A DNA stretch of 64,000 nucleotides from an uncultured Clostridia bacterium (lineage in GTDB: Bacteria; Bacillota; Clostridia; Peptostreptococcales; Anaerovoracaceae): assembly GCA_934281605.1 (NCBI GenBank), contig CAKQXD010000009.1, positions 1 to 64,000 of the forward strand. Reading direction: 5' to 3'. This document shows positions 19,020 to 27,025 of this stretch, in pieces (positions within the stretch are counted from its first letter, which is position 1; every line of letters starts with the position of its first letter). Under the pieces are notes generated by a model. The model was not told the origin of the DNA and made no database searches. It worked only from the letters and a program-made list of their open reading frames with translations. The position numbers and the translations under genes were made by a program.

Positions 19020-21028
19020 GCAGAAGCCCCCGTTCCTTTCGAATGTAATTCATACTCTTCGTCGAATTCCTGTCTGGATCTCTTAGCGATGAAGATCACG
19101 ATAGCAACCATGCACAGGATTGCGATCAGACCAGGAACGAATCCGGTTCCGATACCAGCGCCTGTGATCAGAGAACCTACGTGGTATACCAGGAATGCTA
19201 CAGTATAGCCCGTTCCCAGCTGCAGACCGATAGCGCCCCACAGCCACTTAGCGCTCTTCATTTCAGAGTTCATAGCACCGATTGCCGCGAAGCAAGGAGG
19301 TGTGTAGAGGTTGAACATCAGGTAAGCCAGTGCAGTTACAGTTGTCAGACCCATAGTCATAGCAACCTGGTTTGCACCGCCAGTCAGAGCCAGTTCGTCT
19401 GTATCGATGAAGTTAGTGATGCTGTATACAACTGCCAGCGTACCAACAACGTTTTCCTTTGCAATAAATCCAGTGATCGCTGCTGCAGCCAGCTGCCAAG
19501 CTCCGAATCCGAGCGGGATCAGCAGTACTGCGAACGGAGAAGCGATCGTTGCCAGGATGGAAGTATCCTCAGCACCTTCTGCAACAACCTGGAAGTGCCA
19601 GTTGAATGTCTGCATCAGCTGTACAACGCAGTTGCAGACCAGGATGATGGTAGCAGCCTTCTTGATGTAAGCCTTAGCACGTTCCAGCATGGAGAAGCAA
19701 GCTCTCTTCAGACTTGGAAGCTTGTAGTTAGGCAGCTCCATGATGAAGAAGGATTTTCTGTATTTGTAACCAGTGATCCACTTGATGAGCAGAGCGCCCA
19801 GGAAGATCAGCAGGATACCAACGAAGTACATTACAGGACCGACCCAGGATGAACCCGCGAAAAATGCGCCTGCAAACAGTGCGATAACAGGGATCTTAGC
19901 TCCGCAAGGCATGAATGTAGTCAGCATTGCAGTCGCTCTTCTTTCTCTTTCGTCACGGATCGTACGGCTTGCCATGATTCCCGGGATTCCGCATCCAGTA
20001 CCGATGATGATCGGAATGATGGACTTACCGGAAAGACCAACACGCTTGAAGATCGGGTCCATAACGACGCTGACACGAGCCATATAACCACAGTCTTCCA
20101 GAAGTGCGATCAGGAAATACATTACCATTACCAACGGCAGGAAGCCAACTACGGCGCCAACACCGCCGACGATACCGTCTGCCAGGATTGCCTGCAGCAG
20201 TGGAGAACCGCCTTCCAGCAGTCCGGATACATATCCCTGGAATGTTTCGATCCAGCCTACGAGCCAGTCAGCGATCCATGGACCCAGCTTGGACTGGGAG
20301 ATCCAGAATACCGCCCACATAACTACGGCGAAGATCACGATACCAACGAATTTGTTTGTGATAACAGCATCGATCTTATCCTGCGTATTTCTTTCATTCG
20401 TATGTACTTCACGCTGCTCTACTTCGCTTACGATCTTGTTTACGAATGCGAAACGCTTTCTGTCCTCTGCGTCAACGGCTTCTTTATCGTGCAGGTCGAT
20501 TTCTGCCTGCAGGTAAGGAGCCTTCTGACCCTTGCCGTTTTCTGCAACAGCCGCCTTGACAACGTCCTGCAGACCCTTGTGGTCCGTGGAAACCGTCTTG
20601 ATAACAGGGCAGCCCAGCTTCTCGGACAGCTTATCCACATCGATCTGTGTGTGCTGCTTTTCATTGATGTCGCTCTTGTTGAGCGCAACGACTACCGGAA
20701 TTCCCAGTTCCAGAAGCTGTGTTGTGAAGAACAGGCTTCGGCTCAGGTTTGTAGCGTCTACGATATTGATGATCGCATCCGGATGTTCGTCTCTGACGTA
20801 TCCGCTGGTGATACTTTCTTCCGGTGTGAATGGTGACATGGAATACGCACCAGGCAGGTCAACCGCCATGAGCTCTTCCGTCGTGTTGGCATAGTCCGCT
20901 TTGATCGGGCTTTCTTTTCTGCCAATCGTAACCCCGGCCCAGTTACCAACACGTTCGTTTTTACCCGTCAGTGCGTTGTACATGGTAGTCTTACCACTGT
21001 TCGGGTTGCCGGCAAAAGCAATTCTCAT
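19016..21028 (-). CDS. feoB: Ferrous iron transport protein B
   Basis: A 670-residue Fe(II) transporter. The N-terminal G domain has P-loop AGNPNSGKTT (about residues 5-14), DLPGAYSM and NKSD; two Gate repeats follow in the membrane region, with GTGCGIPGIMASRTIRD and PCGAKIPV among the conserved stretches. The start ATG at 21028 follows AGGAGGAACACTAA. It lies 116 bases after feoA, and that gap holds a hairpin and a GTTAG-type palindrome that may control how much feoB is made. Confidence 0.97.
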   Translation of the reverse strand: MRIAFAGNPNSGKTTMYNALTGKNERVGNWAGVTIGRKESPIKADYANTTEELMAVDLPGAYSMSPFTPEESITSGYVRDEHPDAIINIVDATNLSRSLFFTTQLLELGIPVVVALNKSDINEKQHTQIDVDKLSEKLGCPVIKTVSTDHKGLQDVVKAAVAENGKGQKAPYLQAEIDLHDKEAVDAEDRKRFAFVNKIVSEVEQREVHTNERNTQDKIDAVITNKFVGIVIFAVVMWAVFWISQSKLGPWIADWLVGWIETFQGYVSGLLEGGSPLLQAILADGIVGGVGAVVGFLPLVMVMYFLIALLEDCGYMARVSVVMDPIFKRVGLSGKSIIPIIIGTGCGIPGIMASRTIRDERERRATAMLTTFMPCGAKIPVIALFAGAFFAGSSWVGPVMYFVGILLIFLGALLIKWITGYKYRKSFFIMELPNYKLPSLKRACFSMLERAKAYIKKAATIILVCNCVVQLMQTFNWHFQVVAEGAEDTSILATIASPFAVLLIPLGFGAWQLAAAAITGFIAKENVVGTLAVVYSITNFIDTDELALTGGANQVAMTMGLTTVTALAYLMFNLYTPPCFAAIGAMNSEMKSAKWLWGAIGLQLGTGYTVAFLVYHVGSLITGAGIGTGFVPGLIAILCMVAIVIFIAKRSRQEFDEEYELHSKGTGASA

Positions 21029-21083
21029 TTAGTGTTCCTCCTACTTTCATTTTTAAGATCTATAGTTATTTATTGCAAACTAA

Positions 21084-21140
21084 GTTATTAAGAGCTAACC
21101 CTACGCTCATAAAAAATAGTGACTTCGCCACTATTTTTTG
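21084..21140 (-). promoter_or_regulatory. feoA-feoB intercistronic hairpin and operator-like palindrome
   Basis: Minus strand: after feoA, AAAAAATAGTG-gcgaag-CACTATTTTTT (about 21109-21139) forms a terminator-like hairpin ending in Ts. Next comes GTTAG-CTCTTA-ATAAC (21099-21084), a GTTAG-N6-CTAAC palindrome with one broken position. Together they could attenuate or independently control feoB. Confidence 0.5.
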
Positions 21141-21144
21141 CTGG

Positions 21145-21357
21145 TTAGATCTGAATCGCCTCCGCGATGTTGCTGTCAATGTTATATCTTCCATCTTTGA
21201 TCGCTACCGTATAACCGGATTTTTTTCGCGAAATCACCGTGATAGCTTCGCCGCTGTAGCAGCCCAGACGGAACAGAAAAGCTTTCAGTTCTTCGTCATC
21301 CGTAACAATGTCCTTTACGATGCAGCTTTCCCCTACGTTAGCTTCTGTTAAATTCAT
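21145..21357 (-). CDS. feoA: Ferrous iron transport protein A
   Basis: A 70-residue SH3-like protein that works with FeoB in Fe(II) uptake. It begins MNLTEANVGESCIVKDI and ends with the beta-strand pattern of FeoA (VISRKKSGYTVAIKDGRYNI). The start ATG at 21357 has AGGTG six bases upstream; an earlier in-frame ATG (21387) is rejected because no ribosome site precedes it. First gene of feoA-feoB-Cys-rich protein; promoter and operator at 21416-21471. Confidence 0.92.
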   Translation of the reverse strand: MNLTEANVGESCIVKDIVTDDEELKAFLFRLGCYSGEAITVISRKKSGYTVAIKDGRYNIDSNIAEAIQI

Positions 21358-21415
21358 AAATATCACCTGTTTCTCTAGAATCTCCAATGAAATACCTTAT
21401 ATTTGGGCACAGTAA

Positions 21416-21471
21416 GTTAGCAATTTCTAACCCACTTTGTTTATTCTAACCACATTCACTCCATTTGTCAA
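21416..21471 (-). promoter_or_regulatory. feoA promoter with GTTAG-N6-CTAAC operator
   Basis: Minus strand: TTGACA (21471-21466), a 17-base spacer and TAGAAT (21448-21443). Twelve bases downstream lies GTTAGAAATTGCTAAC (21431-21416), a GTTAG-N6-CTAAC palindrome near the transcription start, where a metal-dependent repressor would block initiation. The half-site resembles DtxR/IdeR boxes, but the spacing is wider. An equivalent site sits over the promoter of the HMA gene at 23262-23277. Confidence 0.65.
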
Positions 21472-21532
21472 CTTGTTTTCCCGGACTAACTACAAAAAAT
21501 AAAATTTCTTCTTTTCTGACAATTTCAGGCAT

Positions 21533-21569
21533 AAAAAATCCCGGTGTCAGAGATTGCTCTGTCCGGGAT
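21533..21569 (-). terminator. Terminator of the CYTH gene
   Basis: Minus strand ATCCCGG with inner AGAG-caat-CTCT and CCGGGAT, followed by TTTTTT, about 57 bases after the CYTH stop codon. Confidence 0.8.
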
Positions 21570-21625
21570 CCATGTTTCATGTTTCGGCGCTTTCTGTCCG
21601 GCGCCATACTGCCTGCCGCTCGCTT

Positions 21626-22273
21626 TTATTTTGCAGCGGCCGCTTCTTTCGCTTCGCGTTTTCCTTTTTTGATTAATTCGATTCCTCTTGCATATTTGCT
21701 GAGTTCCTGTACTTCCAGTCCATATTTCTCCTGAAGCTGTTCGCCCAGTTCCATAAGCTCCTCCGTTTCGCCGGAAAACAGTTCCAGCTCCACTTCAAAA
21801 ATCGGTTCTTCTCCATAGTTTGTCAGGATCGTGCCCTTGTCCACTGACAGCTCGAAAATCCCCGTGCCCGTATCGATACGGAATCTTTTGCGATGGAATC
21901 TGGTCTCCAGAACGCATTCCACGTTCTCATCGCCCAGAACCTCCATCAGTTCGTCTCCCATTTCACTTTCGCTGAAGACCGATGGATCCGGTGTCCCGTC
22001 CACGACAGGTACACTGATCTCGATTCTCTTATGCAGCGCACCCTCATTGGTTCCGTTGCACTTCAGAGCAGCGACCCAGCGCTCCCCTTCCTTGCGGATC
22101 CGGTATGCAATCTGCTTCTTTGACAGGTCGCAGTGACAAGTATCGAAATACTTGGCGTCCAGGCAGACTTCCTCTCTGGAATCCTCTTCCTCCATGTCAG
22201 AAAAGATCTTGTCCTTCCAGATATCTGCCGCGACTGCATCTGTCGGTATCTTATACTTTAATTCTATCTCCAT
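21626..22273 (-). CDS. CYTH domain protein (triphosphate tunnel enzyme)
   Basis: A 215-residue protein of the CYTH/triphosphate tunnel metalloenzyme family. It begins MEIELKYKI, the acidic EXEXK signature that binds metal and triphosphate, and repeats charged strands such as ETRFHRKRFR and EVELELFSG. Bacterial members hydrolyse inorganic tripolyphosphate or, more rarely, make cAMP or thiamine triphosphate. A 20-residue Lys/Ala-rich tail ends the protein. Transcribed alone with its own terminator. Confidence 0.85.
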   Translation of the reverse strand: MEIELKYKIPTDAVAADIWKDKIFSDMEEEDSREEVCLDAKYFDTCHCDLSKKQIAYRIRKEGERWVAALKCNGTNEGALHKRIEISVPVVDGTPDPSVFSESEMGDELMEVLGDENVECVLETRFHRKRFRIDTGTGIFELSVDKGTILTNYGEEPIFEVELELFSGETEELMELGEQLQEKYGLEVQELSKYARGIELIKKGKREAKEAAAAK

Positions 22274-22384
22274 ACGCTACCTTCTTTTCTCCGAGTCATC
22301 GAAGCGAAAAAAATTGTACCTTATGATAATATCATCGTTCAAACAATAAGGCAAGTAAAATTTACAGGTATTTTACAGGAGCAT

Positions 22385-22789
22385 TTACACGCACATCATA
22401 TCGATCACGCCGTCGATGAGCTGTCTGTCCTGATCATCGTATACATTGATACGGATCACGGTGACAGTTCTGCCCCGTTTTATGACACTGCCCTCGGCGT
22501 ATATCGTGCCTTGCTTCGTGTTTCTTAAAAAGTTCATATGACTGCTCTGCGTCACATAAGATCTGCCATCCGTTCTCGCTGTAATTCCCGCCACACAATC
22601 CGCCATGGAATACATCAGTCCGCCGTGAACGAAACCGTAAAGGTTCCGCGACTCATCTCTGATCTCCACCTTGACGATGCAATGATCCGGCTCTACCTTT
22701 TCCATCCGGATGTAATTATGAGACATATAACGATTGTTCTTTTCGTATTCATCAAAATTATACAGATCCACCTTTACATCATAGCTCAT
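22385..22789 (-). CDS. PaaI-type hotdog-fold thioesterase
   Basis: A 134-residue single hotdog domain. The catalytic loop LYGFVHGGLMYSMADCVAGI (about residues 50-69) matches the acyl-CoA thioesterases of the PaaI family, which release CoA from aromatic or medium-chain acyl-CoA. I use the ATG at 22789, five bases after GGAGGT; an adjacent TTG (22792) would be too close to it. It is 18 bases downstream of the HMA gene and probably co-transcribed. Confidence 0.85.
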   Translation of the reverse strand: MSYDVKVDLYNFDEYEKNNRYMSHNYIRMEKVEPDHCIVKVEIRDESRNLYGFVHGGLMYSMADCVAGITARTDGRSYVTQSSHMNFLRNTKQGTIYAEGSVIKRGRTVTVIRINVYDDQDRQLIDGVIDMMCV

Positions 22790-22807
22790 CAAATACCTCC
22801 GCCATCT

Positions 22808-23173
22808 TTATTTTTCTACTGAAACCACGTGATAGCCGGCCTTTTCCACCGCATTGCGCAGAGTCTCTTCCTCCACCGGACGATCGTAGGAAACCGTTGC
22901 CGTTTTCTTGTGCAGGTTCACCTTGGCAGAAGCCCCGTCGACGTTGTTGAGCGCTTCAGCTACCCGGCTCACGCAGTGCTCGCAGGTCATGCCCTCGATG
23001 TGGAGCGTTGTCTGTCCTACTACTGGATTGTCCAGATGCTTTGCCTTTACTTTCTTCGGCTTGCTTCCGCCTCCGCCGCAGCAGTCGCCTTCCCCTTTCA
23101 TGTGCTTGATCGATCCCTTCAGTGCGAATGCCAGAATCACTACGATTACAATGACTGCAATTACCGTTGTCAT
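22808..23173 (-). CDS. Membrane-anchored heavy-metal-associated (HMA) protein
   Basis: A 121-residue protein with one N-terminal membrane helix (about residues 2-20), a CCGGGG cysteine/glycine linker (about 31-36) and an HMA domain (about 53-121) with the metal-binding loop GMTCEHC. Free-standing HMA domains bind Cu(I) or other soft metals. The helix-plus-cysteine front half resembles the FeoB-associated Cys-rich protein encoded at 18798-19019, as if that protein had been fused to an HMA domain. Its promoter carries the same GTTAG-N6-CTAAC site as feoA, which ties it to the same metal control. Confidence 0.82.
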   Translation of the reverse strand: MTTVIAVIVIVVILAFALKGSIKHMKGEGDCCGGGGSKPKKVKAKHLDNPVVGQTTLHIEGMTCEHCVSRVAEALNNVDGASAKVNLHKKTATVSYDRPVEEETLRNAVEKAGYHVVSVEK

Positions 23174-23216
23174 CTATATCCCTTCTTTCCTTTTTTATTT
23201 TCTGCAAGATGCAAAA

Positions 23217-23259
23217 GCAGAGGCTCCGGACTCTCACATAAAAGAATCTGCGCCTCTGC
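23217..23259 (-). promoter_or_regulatory. Leader hairpin of the HMA gene / argF terminator
   Basis: GCAGAGGC (minus strand, 23259-23252) pairs with GCCTCTGC (23224-23217), followed by TTTTGC. It lies just downstream of the HMA promoter and also downstream of argF, so it may end the argF transcript, protect the HMA leader, or attenuate it. Confidence 0.5.
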
Positions 23260-23261
23260 CA

Positions 23262-23293
23262 GTTAGCATACCCTAACGTTTTTCATTCGTCAA
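23262..23293 (-). promoter_or_regulatory. HMA-gene promoter overlapped by GTTAG-N6-CTAAC operator
   Basis: Minus strand: TTGACG (23293-23288), a 17-base spacer and TATGCT (23270-23265). GTTAGGGTATGCTAAC (23277-23262) lies directly over the -10 box. It is the same palindrome as at feoA, with a different centre. Confidence 0.6.
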
Positions 23294-23322
23294 GGGATTT
23301 TCTTCATTTTTTCTGCAAAGAT

Positions 23323-24318
23323 CTATGCCAGCGTCGCTACCATGATGGCTTTGATGGAGTGCATCCTGTTCTCCGCTTCATCGAACACTTTGGAATGTCT
23401 GCTGCGGAACACTTCATCGGTCACTTCACGGATGTCGTAGCCCAGCTCCATCTGGGTTTTCGCCATCTCCGTCTCGAAATCGTGGAATGCCGGCAGGCAG
23501 TGAAGAAAGATCACGTCCGGATTCTCCGTCTTTGCCAGCAGATCCATAGTAACTTTATACGGCGTCAGCAGCTTGACCCGTTCCGGTATCTCTGCTTCTT
23601 CTCCCATGGAAGCCCATACGTCGGTGTAGATCACATCAACGCCTTTCAGCGCATCCGGTGTAGAAGCCACTTCGATGACAGCTCCCGTCTCTGCCGCCAC
23701 TTCATTGGCCCGCTTCAACACGTCCTGATCGATTTCCTTTGCCAGTTCTTCCGGTCCGTATGCCACGAAGTGCATGCCCATCTTGGCGCAGCCGTACATC
23801 CACGCATAGCTCATATTGTTTCTGATATCACCGCAGAAGGCAACTTTTACCTTGGACAGCGGCTTTGCAATGTGCTCTTCGATGGTCAGGAAGTCCGCCA
23901 GTATCTGCGTCGGATGATCGATATCCGTCAGGCCGTTCCAAACCGGCACGCCAGAGTACTTTGCCAGATCCTCAACGACCTTCTGCTCGTAGCCCCGGTA
24001 TTCGATGCCGTCAAAGAATCTCCCCAGAACCTTTGCAGAATCCTCTATGCTTTCCTTCTTGCCCACCTGGGAGCTCTTGGAATCCAGATACGTTACATGG
24101 GCGCCTTCATCGTGACCAGCCACCTCGAAAGAGCATCTCGTCCGCGTGGACGTCTTGTCGAACAAAAGAACGATATTCTTGCCTTTCAGCATCTCGCCCT
24201 GGATTCCGCTTCTCTTCTTAGCCTTCAGATCATGCGCCAGATCCAGCATATAACGGATCTCTTCCGTTGTGAAATCCATCAGCGTCAAAAAGCTTCTACC
24301 TTTTAAATTTACTGCCAT
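23323..24318 (-). CDS. argF: Ornithine carbamoyltransferase
   Basis: A 331-residue enzyme that joins ornithine and carbamoyl phosphate to citrulline. The carbamoyl-phosphate loop KTSTRTR is near residue 55, HPTQ near 139 and HCLPAFHD near 272. No arc or arg neighbour is present, so it could be biosynthetic (argF) or catabolic (arcB); I keep argF. A strong ribosome site precedes the ATG at 24318. Confidence 0.93.
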   Translation of the reverse strand: MAVNLKGRSFLTLMDFTTEEIRYMLDLAHDLKAKKRSGIQGEMLKGKNIVLLFDKTSTRTRCSFEVAGHDEGAHVTYLDSKSSQVGKKESIEDSAKVLGRFFDGIEYRGYEQKVVEDLAKYSGVPVWNGLTDIDHPTQILADFLTIEEHIAKPLSKVKVAFCGDIRNNMSYAWMYGCAKMGMHFVAYGPEELAKEIDQDVLKRANEVAAETGAVIEVASTPDALKGVDVIYTDVWASMGEEAEIPERVKLLTPYKVTMDLLAKTENPDVIFLHCLPAFHDFETEMAKTQMELGYDIREVTDEVFRSRHSKVFDEAENRMHSIKAIMVATLA

Positions 24319-24364
24319 TATGTATTTCTCCTTTTCGTTTTACAGAGTTTTGTTTTATATCTTC

Positions 24365-25498
24365 TCACTTCCCGGGTTTCTGCCCGTGGAACTGATAATA
24401 ACACACTTCCAGTCTGCCGTTGTAAAGCTTTCGCCTTCTGTCCGCCTTACGCTGCAAAATCTTTTCCTCGGCTTCCTTATCGGTCGTTACGAGGAACAGG
24501 GACCAGTCGGGATTCGCCTTGAGGAACTTCCCCAGACCGCCGTAGATTTTCCGGATCTCCTTTTCCTCTCCGATCCGTTCGCCGTAAGGAGGGTTTGTGA
24601 TCAGGATGCCGTTCTGTCCTTCCGCATGAAGCTTTGCAGCATCGGCTCGCTCAAACCGGAGGCAGTCCTCGACGCCGGCTTCCTCTGCATTGTGCTTTGC
24701 CGCGGAAACGGCCTTAGGATCGATGTCCATACCCGTGATATCCAGCTCCTGATCGTATCGTATGGCCTGAAACGCCGCCCGTTTTTCTTCTTTCCAGAGG
24801 TTCTTGTCGATAAACTCCCAGCCCTCACAGGCAAAGGATCTATTAAGCCCCGGTGCGATATTACGCCCGATGAGAGCCGCCTCGATGGGGATGGTCCCCG
24901 AACCACAGCACGGATCCACCAGGATGCGCCCCTCTCTCCAGAAAGACAGCTGCACCATGGCCGCCGCCAGAGTTTCCTTGATGGGCGCTGCCACGTCCTT
25001 CACGCGATAGCCTCTCTTGTGAAGACCCGCCCCGCTGGTATCCACCGTCAGGGTCACCCGGTCCTTCAAAAGGGTTGCCTTCACCGTATATTCTGCGCCG
25101 GTTTCCGGAAATTCGCTGATGCCGTAAGCCTCGCTGAGCCTGTCCACGATGGCCTTCTTGACGATCTTCTGACAGGCCGGCACGCTATGGAGTATGGATT
25201 TGACTGAAGTCCCTGTAACGGTAAATTTCCCGTCCGGCGGGATCAGGGTTTCCCATTCCAGCGCTTTCGTCCGCTGAAACAGCTCTTCGAAAGTGTCCGC
25301 CTCAAATTCCGCCATCCGCAGCAGCACCCGGTCTGCGCTCCGCAGCCACAGGTTGGAACGAACGATAGCCCTCTCGTCACCGAGATAGGTCACCTTGCCG
25401 TCCTCCGTCTTGAGGATCTTGTATCCCAGATCCTGTATTTCTCGTTTTACCACAGCTTCCAGTCCAAAAGTCGCCGTTGCGATCAGTTCCAGCTTCAT
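24365..25498 (-). CDS. THUMP-domain class I SAM RNA methyltransferase (RlmL/YpsC-like)
   Basis: A 377-residue enzyme with an N-terminal THUMP RNA-binding domain (about residues 1-155) and a C-terminal methyltransferase domain with LVDPCCGSGTIPIEAAL (about 196-212) and the N-methylation motif TNPPYGERIG (about 299-308). The related YpsC/RlmL proteins methylate guanine N2 in 23S rRNA. Its ATG overlaps the stop of the mbl gene (ATGA), so it is translated from the same message. Confidence 0.88.
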   Translation of the reverse strand: MKLELIATATFGLEAVVKREIQDLGYKILKTEDGKVTYLGDERAIVRSNLWLRSADRVLLRMAEFEADTFEELFQRTKALEWETLIPPDGKFTVTGTSVKSILHSVPACQKIVKKAIVDRLSEAYGISEFPETGAEYTVKATLLKDRVTLTVDTSGAGLHKRGYRVKDVAAPIKETLAAAMVQLSFWREGRILVDPCCGSGTIPIEAALIGRNIAPGLNRSFACEGWEFIDKNLWKEEKRAAFQAIRYDQELDITGMDIDPKAVSAAKHNAEEAGVEDCLRFERADAAKLHAEGQNGILITNPPYGERIGEEKEIRKIYGGLGKFLKANPDWSLFLVTTDKEAEEKILQRKADRRRKLYNGRLEVCYYQFHGQKPGK

Positions 25499-26517
25499 AT
25501 ATATGTTTCCCTTCTGTTCAGGCTGTTTTTTCGCAGCATGTCAATATATTTGAGGGATTCCCCCGTGCCTTTGACCACGCAGAAATCCGCTTCCGGTGCG
25601 ATCCGTGTCCGGATCCCCGTCTTTCTCTGGATCCGTCGATCCAGTCCCCGCAAGTATGCGCCTCCACCGGTGATGATGATCCCCGTCTCGCCCACGTCGG
25701 CCGCCAGCTCCGGCGGCGTCCGCTCCAGAACGCTGTGAACCGCCTCGCATATGGTATCCACAGGTTCCTCCAGTGCTTCCTGGATCTCCTTCGACGTCAC
25801 TTCTACGTTCCGCGGCAGTCCGCTCACCAGGTCTCTCCCCTTGCAAAGAGTCTTCCGCAGGGTTTCGCCGTAGAACGCTGCACCGATTTCTTTCTTTAAC
25901 TGTTCCGCAGTCCGCTCTCCGATGAAGAGCCGATACTTCTTGCGGATATATTTTACGATACACTCGTCAAAGGTATCCCCCGCCACCTTAACGGACGTAC
26001 TTGTCACGATACCTCCCATGGAGATGACGGCAATATCTGTCGTTCCTCCGCCGATGTCGATGATCATAACGCCTTCCGGTCCGGTGATGTCAACACCCGC
26101 TCCGATAGCTGCTGCCACCGGTTCCTCGATGAGATACACCGATCTGCCGCCCGCCTGCAGCGCCGCTTCCTTGACAGCCCGCTTTTCCACTTCCGTCACG
26201 CCGCTGGGCACGCATACGATCAGCCGCGGTTTAAAGATCCGGCTGCCGCCGCAGGTTTTACGGATAAAATACTGCAGCATCTTTTCCGTAATGTCATAGT
26301 CGGAGATCACGCCCTCTCTCAGAGGACGGATCGCCGCGATGTTGCCCGGCGTTCTGCCGATCATCCGCTTGGCCTCGCTTCCTACCGCCAGGATCTCGTT
26401 GGTGTCCCGATTGACGGCCACCACCGACGGCTCCTGCAGCACGATGCCCTTGCCATCCACATAGATCAATACGTTGGCTGTCCCCAGATCGATCCCTACT
26501 TCTTCTGAAAATCCCAT
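25495..26517 (-). CDS. mbl: MreB/Mbl-type rod shape protein
   Basis: A 340-residue bacterial actin. Nucleotide-binding motifs are GIDLGTANVLIY (phosphate 1), DIGGGTTDIAV (phosphate 2) and GIIITGGGAYLRGLD (adenosine). It guides lateral wall synthesis beneath the membrane. There is no mreCD behind it and spoIIID lies next to it, the same partners as mbl in Bacillus, so I choose mbl over mreB. Here, however, spoIIID is divergent rather than co-directional. The downstream RNA methylase gene overlaps its stop. Confidence 0.85.
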   Translation of the reverse strand: MGFSEEVGIDLGTANVLIYVDGKGIVLQEPSVVAVNRDTNEILAVGSEAKRMIGRTPGNIAAIRPLREGVISDYDITEKMLQYFIRKTCGGSRIFKPRLIVCVPSGVTEVEKRAVKEAALQAGGRSVYLIEEPVAAAIGAGVDITGPEGVMIIDIGGGTTDIAVISMGGIVTSTSVKVAGDTFDECIVKYIRKKYRLFIGERTAEQLKKEIGAAFYGETLRKTLCKGRDLVSGLPRNVEVTSKEIQEALEEPVDTICEAVHSVLERTPPELAADVGETGIIITGGGAYLRGLDRRIQRKTGIRTRIAPEADFCVVKGTGESLKYIDMLRKNSLNRRETYI

Positions 26518-26693
26518 ATCCTTTTCTGCGAATTGCTCCGCAGACTCCTTTCATTGTATCAGTTCTCTATTAGTTTTACCACCAATAAAAAATTTACACG
26601 GAAACTTCAAAGGCGGCATATTCCCAAAATCTCTCACATATATTGTGTTAACTGCTGCAGTTAATACATGATGAGGTGGTGAACTGTCATATT

Positions 26694-26963
26694 ATGAAGG
26701 ATTACATAGAGGAGAGAGTGCTTGAGCTCGCTCGCTATATTGCGGAAACCGGCGCAACGGTGCGAAGTGCTGCCGCCAGGTTTCGCGTGTCAAAGTCAAC
26801 CGTCCACAAAGATATTACGGAACGGCTGCAGGAGATCAACCCGGGGCTTGCTGCCGAAGTCAAGGAAGTCCTGGAGAAAAACAAAGCCCAGCGCCATATC
26901 CGCGGCGGTCTCGCTACCCGTGAAAAGTATCTTCATCAGAAGCCAGGCAGCCATAACCATTAA
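26694..26963 (+). CDS. spoIIID: Stage III sporulation protein D
   Basis: An 89-residue helix-turn-helix regulator of the mother cell. It begins MKDYIEERVLELARYI, and the recognition segment RVSKSTVHKDITERL matches SpoIIID closely; a basic tail with HIRGG follows. I start at the ATG at 26694 because it aligns with known SpoIIID proteins. The ribosome site AGGTGGTGA is unusually far (about 11-13 bases), and GTG codons at 26676 and 26679 are in frame alternatives. It is followed by a terminator. Confidence 0.93.
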   Translation: MKDYIEERVLELARYIAETGATVRSAAARFRVSKSTVHKDITERLQEINPGLAAEVKEVLEKNKAQRHIRGGLATREKYLHQKPGSHNH

Positions 26964-26969
26964 ACGACA

Positions 26970-27016
26970 AGAACCCGGAAGAAACTGCGCGCGCTGTTTC
27001 TTTCAGGTTCTATTTT
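26970..27016 (+). terminator. Terminator after spoIIID
   Basis: AGAACC (26970-26975) with inner GAAAC pairs with GTTTC and GGTTCT (27006-27011), followed by ATTTT. It lies between convergent spoIIID and the Pr6Pr gene. Confidence 0.65.
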
Positions 27017-27025
27017 CCTGTGTTC

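Noticed and set aside
26676..26693. Six extra N-terminal codons on spoIIID from GTG 26676
   Set aside because: Known SpoIIID proteins begin at the position of ATG 26694; the GTG lies within the ribosome-site sequence.
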